From Leisingera sp. ANG59 (lineage in GTDB: Bacteria > Pseudomonadota > Alphaproteobacteria > Rhodobacterales > Rhodobacteraceae), in the NCBI RefSeq assembly GCF_013317235.1, contig NZ_WLCM01000009.1, positions 1 through 64,000 on the forward strand: DNA of 64,000 nucleotides, read 5' to 3'. The translations under genes and the position numbers were made by a program. Of this stretch, positions 60,056 through 64,000 are shown in pieces. Below the pieces are notes generated by a model. That model did no database searches, was not told where the DNA came from, and saw only the letters and a program-made list of their open reading frames with translations. Numbering within the stretch: the first letter of the stretch is position 1; every line of letters begins with the position of its first letter.

Positions 60056-62200
60056 TTAGTCCTGCTCTGCCTTTTCTTTCTTCTCCGGCTGGATTTCCTC
60101 GCCGGTTTCCTGATCAACGATCTTCATCGACAGGCGGACCTTGCCGCGGTCGTCGAAGCCGAGCAGCTTAACCTTCACTTCCTGGCCTTCCTTCAGAACG
60201 TCCGACGGATGGTTCAGGCGGCGGTTTTCGATCTGGGAGACGTGCACCAGGCCGTCACGCTTGCCGAAGAAGTTCACGAAGGCGCCGAAGTCGACGATCT
60301 TAACAACCTTTCCGGTGTAGATCTGGCCTTCTTCCGGCTCTGCCACGATCGAATAGATCATGTCGTAGGCCTTCTGGATGGCGTCGCCGTTGGGGCTGGC
60401 GATCTTGATCACGCCGTCGTCGTTGATGTCGACCTTGGCGCCGGACACCTCGACGATCTCGCGGATCACCTTGCCGCCGGAGCCGATCACTTCGCGGATC
60501 TTGTCGGTCGGGATCTGCATGGTCTCGATGCGCGGGGCGTGGACCGAGAACTCGTTGGTCTCGGACAGGGCCTTGCCCATCTCGTTCAGGATGTGCAGAC
60601 GGCCGTCCTTGGCCTGGGCCAGGGCTTTCTCCATGATTTCCGGGGTGATGCCGGCAACCTTGATGTCCATCTGCAGCGAGGTGATGCCGTTTTCGGTACC
60701 CGCCACCTTGAAGTCCATGTCGCCCAGGTGGTCTTCGTCACCCAGGATGTCGGTCAGGACCGCGTAGGAGCCGTCGTCCTCGAGGATCAGGCCCATCGCC
60801 ACACCGGCAACCGGTGCTTTCAGCGGCACGCCCGCGTCCATCATCGACAGCGAGCCGCCGCAGACGGATGCCATCGAAGAAGAGCCGTTCGATTCCGTGA
60901 TCTCGGAAACAAGACGGATGGTGTAGGGGAAGTCGGTCGGAGCAGGCAGTACCGCCTGCAGCGCCCGCCAGGCCAGCTTGCCGTGGCCGATTTCGCGGCG
61001 GCCCGGGGAGCCGACACGGCCCACTTCGCCAACCGAGTACGGCGGGAAGTTGTAGTGCAGCAGGAAGTTGGACTTGAAGTTGCCATGCAGCGCATCGATG
61101 AACTGCTCGTCGTCGCCGGTGCCCAGCGTGGTCACGACCAGGCCCTGGGTCTCGCCGCGGGTGAACAGAGCGGAACCGTGGGTGCGCGGCAGCAGGCCGG
61201 TTTCAGCCACAATCGGGCGCACGGTGGTGGTGTCGCGGCCGTCGATACGCTTGCCGCCTTTCACCACGTCGCCGCGCAGGATGCCGGCTTCCAGCTTCTT
61301 CATGGCAGAGCCGAGGTTGGCGTCTTCCAGCTGTTCCTCGCTCAGCGCTTCCTTGATCGCTTCACGGGCAGCGGCAACAGCAGCGGTGCGCTCCTGCTTG
61401 TCGGTGATCGCAAAGGCGGCGCGCATCTGCTCTTCACCGGCAGCCTTCACGGCCGCGTACAGCTCGGAGTAATCCGGCGCCTGGAAGTCGAACGGTTCTT
61501 TTGCGGCTTCTTCGGCCAGCGAAATGATCAGGTCGATCACCGGCTGGATCTGCTCATGCGCGAAGTTTACCGCGCCCAGCATCTCGGCTTCGGACAGCTC
61601 GTAGGCTTCCGATTCCACCATCATCACGGCGTTCTTGGTGCCGGCCACAACCAGGTCCAGGCGCTGCTCAGGGTTGAGACGCAGGTCCTGCATGTCGTCG
61701 ACGGTCGGATTCAGCACGTATTCGCCATCGACATAACCGACGCGGGCGCCGGCAATCGGGCCCATGAAGGGCGCGCCGGAGATGGTCAGGGCCGCGGAAG
61801 CCGCGATCATTGCGACGATGTCCGGATCGTTGACCAGGTCGTGGCTCAGCACGGTGCACATCACCAGCACTTCGTTCTTGAAGCCGGGGACGAACAGCGG
61901 GCGGATCGGACGGTCGATCAGACGCGCGGTGAGGGTTTCTTTTTCGGTCGGGCGCGCTTCGCGCTTGAAGAAGCCGCCGGGCACCTTGCCCGCAGCATAG
62001 TATTTTTCCTGATAGTGCACGGTCAGCGGGAAGAAGTCCTGGCCGGGCTTCTGCTGACGGGCAAAGGTCACGTTGGCCATGACCGATGTTTCGCCCAGGG
62101 TGGCAATTACGGAGCCATCAGCCTGGCGGGCAACCTTGCCGGTTTCCAGCGTGAGCGTCTCTTCGCCCCACTGCATCGATTTTTTCGAAACGTTAAACAT
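60056..62200 (-). CDS. pnp: Polyribonucleotide nucleotidyltransferase (PNPase)
   Basis: PNPase is the trimeric 3'-5' phosphorolytic exoribonuclease of the RNA degradosome. The 714-residue protein has two RNase PH domains (1-215 and 310-540), with RPIRPLF and the active-site region [26 protein letters not shown]. It then has a KH domain ([20 protein letters not shown]) and an S1 domain ([30 protein letters not shown]), ending in an acidic/basic tail. The leader contains small hairpins such as GGGAG/CTCCC (62217-62228), which might serve autoregulation. It is not next to rpsO, unlike in many bacteria. Confidence 0.98.
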   Translation of the reverse strand: MFNVSKKSMQWGEETLTLETGKVARQADGSVIATLGETSVMANVTFARQQKPGQDFFPLTVHYQEKYYAAGKVPGGFFKREARPTEKETLTARLIDRPIRPLFVPGFKNEVLVMCTVLSHDLVNDPDIVAMIAASAALTISGAPFMGPIAGARVGYVDGEYVLNPTVDDMQDLRLNPEQRLDLVVAGTKNAVMMVESEAYELSEAEMLGAVNFAHEQIQPVIDLIISLAEEAAKEPFDFQAPDYSELYAAVKAAGEEQMRAAFAITDKQERTAAVAAAREAIKEALSEEQLEDANLGSAMKKLEAGILRGDVVKGGKRIDGRDTTTVRPIVAETGLLPRTHGSALFTRGETQGLVVTTLGTGDDEQFIDALHGNFKSNFLLHYNFPPYSVGEVGRVGSPGRREIGHGKLAWRALQAVLPAPTDFPYTIRLVSEITESNGSSSMASVCGGSLSMMDAGVPLKAPVAGVAMGLILEDDGSYAVLTDILGDEDHLGDMDFKVAGTENGITSLQMDIKVAGITPEIMEKALAQAKDGRLHILNEMGKALSETNEFSVHAPRIETMQIPTDKIREVIGSGGKVIREIVEVSGAKVDINDDGVIKIASPNGDAIQKAYDMIYSIVAEPEEGQIYTGKVVKIVDFGAFVNFFGKRDGLVHVSQIENRRLNHPSDVLKEGQEVKVKLLGFDDRGKVRLSMKIVDQETGEEIQPEKKEKAEQD

Positions 62201-62446
62201 CTAGCGTATCCTAATTGGGAGCACTCCCGGCCCTCCGGGTCTCCCGTTTGCGTGGCGGCCCCATTGCCGCCGGCCCCATCTATCTTTCTTTCGCGTGCCG
62301 GGGCCTTGGCACATCGTCTCAGACAGGCCCGCCCATACAGGAGTTTCAGGCAAAATGAAAGGGAAAGCGGCAGTGTGCAGCCGCCGTGGGCGGCAGCACG
62401 CTGTACAAGGCTTGCAGGCAAGGAGCTGAACAGCCCCTGCTCCGGA

Positions 62447-63766
62447 TCAGTTGGTGGTTTCCAGGCCCTCGGGGCGGCCCGCAATTACGAAATGCAGCCC
62501 GTCCGGGTCCAGAAACTCCGCCGCAAAACGCTTCACATCTTCCAGCGTGACGGCATTGATGCGGTCATTGCGGGTTTCCACATAGCTGATGGGCAGATTG
62601 TCCATCTGCATTCCCGCCAGGATCGAAGCAATTCGGCTGTTGCCGTCAAACCGCAGCGGGTAGGCACCGGTCAGATAGGTCTGGGCGTCCTTCAGCTCTT
62701 TCGCCGTTACGCCCTCTTGGGCCATGCGGCGCCACTCATTGCGGATCACCTCCACGGCCTCTGCCATCTTGCCGTTGGCAGAGGCCACTGACCCCATGTA
62801 GACGGCCGCCAGATCCCGCGGCACCAGGTAGGAATAAACCCCGTAGGTCAGCCCGCGCTTTTCCCGCACCTCGGTCATCAGCCGGGTTTCAAAGGAGCCG
62901 CCTCCCAGGATCTGATTCATCACATAGGCAGTGAAGAAATCCGGGTGCTCGCGGGGGATGCCCCTTTGGCCAAACAGCGCAACTGATTGCGGGGTTTCAA
63001 AATCGACAACGGTCACGCCGCCCTCGATCGTCACTTCAGCCGGGCCGGGAATCGGCGCGCCTTTTTCCGGCAGCGCACCCAGAAGGCCATCCAGCAATCC
63101 GCCGAGCTCCTCCGCCGTGATGTCGCCCACTGCACTTACGTAGAGCCTGTCCCGGGCAAAAACCGCCTCATAGGCGTCGAATATGTCCTGGCGGCTGAGC
63201 GCGGCAACAGACTCCAATGTGCCTTTGCCATCGCTGCCATAGGGGTGATCACCGTAGGCCATTTTGGCAAACGCAAGGCCTGCAATATTATTCGGGTTCT
63301 TGGCATCCGACCGCAGACCGGCCAGCACCTGGGCCCGGACCCGGTCCAGCGCATCTTGGTCAAACCGCGGCTGCAGCAGGGTCTGGCGCAGCAGCGCAAT
63401 GGCATCATCGCGGTTTTCAGTCAGGAAACGGGCGGAGATGGACACCGAATCCTTGTCTGCGTCATAACTGAAGTCAGCGGCCAGAGATTCCAGCGCCCGC
63501 GCATAATCTTGCGCGCGCAGGTCGCCGGAACCCTCCTCCAGCAATCCTGTCATCAAATACACTGCACCGCGCTTACCCGGTGCATCCAGAGAGGTGCCGC
63601 CGCGGAACCGCAGCTCAAGCGCGGAGAACGGGATTGAATGATCCTCCACCAGCCACGCGGTGATGCCGCCGGGCGAGACCACTTCCTGGATCTTGATTTC
63701 GGCCCAAGCAGGCAGCGCCATGAAGCAAGCCAACAAAGCCGCAGCCATGTATTTCAGCATGCTCAT
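62447..63766 (-). CDS. M16 peptidase-like protein lacking the zinc motif
   Basis: This 439-residue protein has a signal peptide (MLKYMAAALLACFMALPAWA) and two M16 domains. The catalytic HxxEH expected near residues 65-75 is replaced by GAVYLMTGLLEEGSG, so it cannot bind the active-site zinc. The second half keeps the REKRGLTYGVYSYL R/Y pair that completes the active site of a partner. It is thus the non-catalytic member of a two-gene M16 pair; its ATG overlaps the stop of the upstream peptidase gene as ATGA, with a strong GGAGGTGA. It should act in the periplasm. The 246-nt gap to pnp holds only hairpins (for example 62380-62394). Confidence 0.92.
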   Translation of the reverse strand: MSMLKYMAAALLACFMALPAWAEIKIQEVVSPGGITAWLVEDHSIPFSALELRFRGGTSLDAPGKRGAVYLMTGLLEEGSGDLRAQDYARALESLAADFSYDADKDSVSISARFLTENRDDAIALLRQTLLQPRFDQDALDRVRAQVLAGLRSDAKNPNNIAGLAFAKMAYGDHPYGSDGKGTLESVAALSRQDIFDAYEAVFARDRLYVSAVGDITAEELGGLLDGLLGALPEKGAPIPGPAEVTIEGGVTVVDFETPQSVALFGQRGIPREHPDFFTAYVMNQILGGGSFETRLMTEVREKRGLTYGVYSYLVPRDLAAVYMGSVASANGKMAEAVEVIRNEWRRMAQEGVTAKELKDAQTYLTGAYPLRFDGNSRIASILAGMQMDNLPISYVETRNDRINAVTLEDVKRFAAEFLDPDGLHFVIAGRPEGLETTN

Positions 63767-64000
63767 TGGGTCACCTCCTGGCTGCGGGTCATCCAGCCTG
63801 TCACCGATGTTTCAGGGCGCAGAACTTCCTTCGCAGCGGCAATGATCTCGTCCGCAGTGACTGATTGCAGAATCTTCGGCCAATCCTGCACATCCTTCAC
63901 TGTCAGCCCGATGCTGAGCGCCTGGCCATAGCGGTTGGCGATGCCATTCACGTTGTCGCGGTCATAGATTTCGGCAGCGCGCAATTGCAGCTTGATCCGC
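63763..64000 (-). CDS. M16 family peptidase, C-terminal fragment cut by window edge
   Basis: The frame is open to the right edge and encodes the C-terminal 78 or so residues (for example RAAEIYDRDNVNGIANRYGQALSIG, VTADEIIAAAKEVLRPETSVTGWM), which match the end of M16 zinc peptidases. The catalytic HxxEH should lie beyond the window. It is the upstream, presumably active partner of the next gene, to which it is coupled by an ATGA overlap. Confidence 0.85.
   Translation of the reverse strand, partial: RIKLQLRAAEIYDRDNVNGIANRYGQALSIGLTVKDVQDWPKILQSVTADEIIAAAKEVLRPETSVTGWMTRSQEVTQ

Noticed and set aside
60035-62791. A 918-codon open frame opposite pnp
   Set aside because: Same cause: the minus strand encodes full-length PNPase with all domains. 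The plus-strand product has no recognisable family.

Overview
The window looks like chromosome from a marine Rhodobacteraceae (Roseobacter group) alphaproteobacterium, probably near Leisingera, Phaeobacter or Ruegeria. This rests on protein-level resemblance, strongly GC-biased codon use, a zinc-motif-free RpmJ, MsrPQ, a bifunctional-length ALDH16 next to DeoC, and the lkr/SemiSWEET/sdh lysine cluster known from Ruegeria. No similarity search was run, so the genus is an inference. Most of the window is ordinary housekeeping chromosome. There is no prophage, CRISPR array, integron or origin. The only mobile element recognised is a decayed IS200-type insertion at about 34.0-34.6 kb.

Layout. 0-10 kb: methionine-sulfoxide repair (msrPQ), a lipoprotein with a Cys-His-Asp triad, a TVP38-type membrane protein, clpB, pyrF, a structured small-RNA candidate, a NUDIX hydrolase, DNA polymerase IV with an N-terminal zinc ribbon, and an N-formylglutamate-amidohydrolase-like enzyme. 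10-15 kb: tRNA-Val(GAC), rpmJ, then an iron-uptake locus in which fbpA and the distant, opposite-strand fbpB share a 19-bp repeated operator and flank a CobW-type GTPase preceded by a 14-codon Cys-Cys leader ORF. 15-24.6 kb: a five-gene Liv-type ABC importer bracketed by two acyl-CoA-ligase-like enzymes, consistent with uptake and CoA activation of an organic acid. 25-28.4 kb: a PAS hybrid histidine kinase overlapping an OmpR-type regulator, then MAPEG and WGR proteins. 28.4-29.7 kb: a frameshifted M20-type amidohydrolase.

29.8-33.6 kb: an operon with a histidine phosphatase and a GST, followed by the two half-enzymes of saccharopine-pathway lysine catabolism with a SemiSWEET gene overlapping both. 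33.6-42.8 kb: DUF3775, the IS200 remnant, a membrane-bound class III cyclase, rmuC, mutL, and deoC with an ALDH16-type double aldehyde dehydrogenase. 43-50 kb: rpsO and truB separated by two RTX calcium-binding genes (one interrupted by an in-frame TGA) and a DUF1643 gene; then rluA and a divergent regulator/azlCD export locus.

50-60 kb: surface-polysaccharide genes. These are a tight operon of acyltransferase, beta-propeller, GNAT/FemAB-like protein, sugar aminotransferase and glycosyltransferase, with an FdtA-type ketoisomerase on the opposite strand. Farther on are an aldehyde dehydrogenase, a 1-Cys peroxiredoxin, an RgpF-family protein and a rhamnosyltransferase-like GT2. 60-64 kb: pnp and a pair of M16 peptidases, the upstream one cut by the window edge. 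The most unusual points are the sRNA candidate at 7.4 kb, the CobW leader ORF, the shared iron operator, the RTX gene with its internal TGA, the amino-sugar operon with its propeller and FemAB-like members, and two families of dispersed GC-rich intergenic hairpins.
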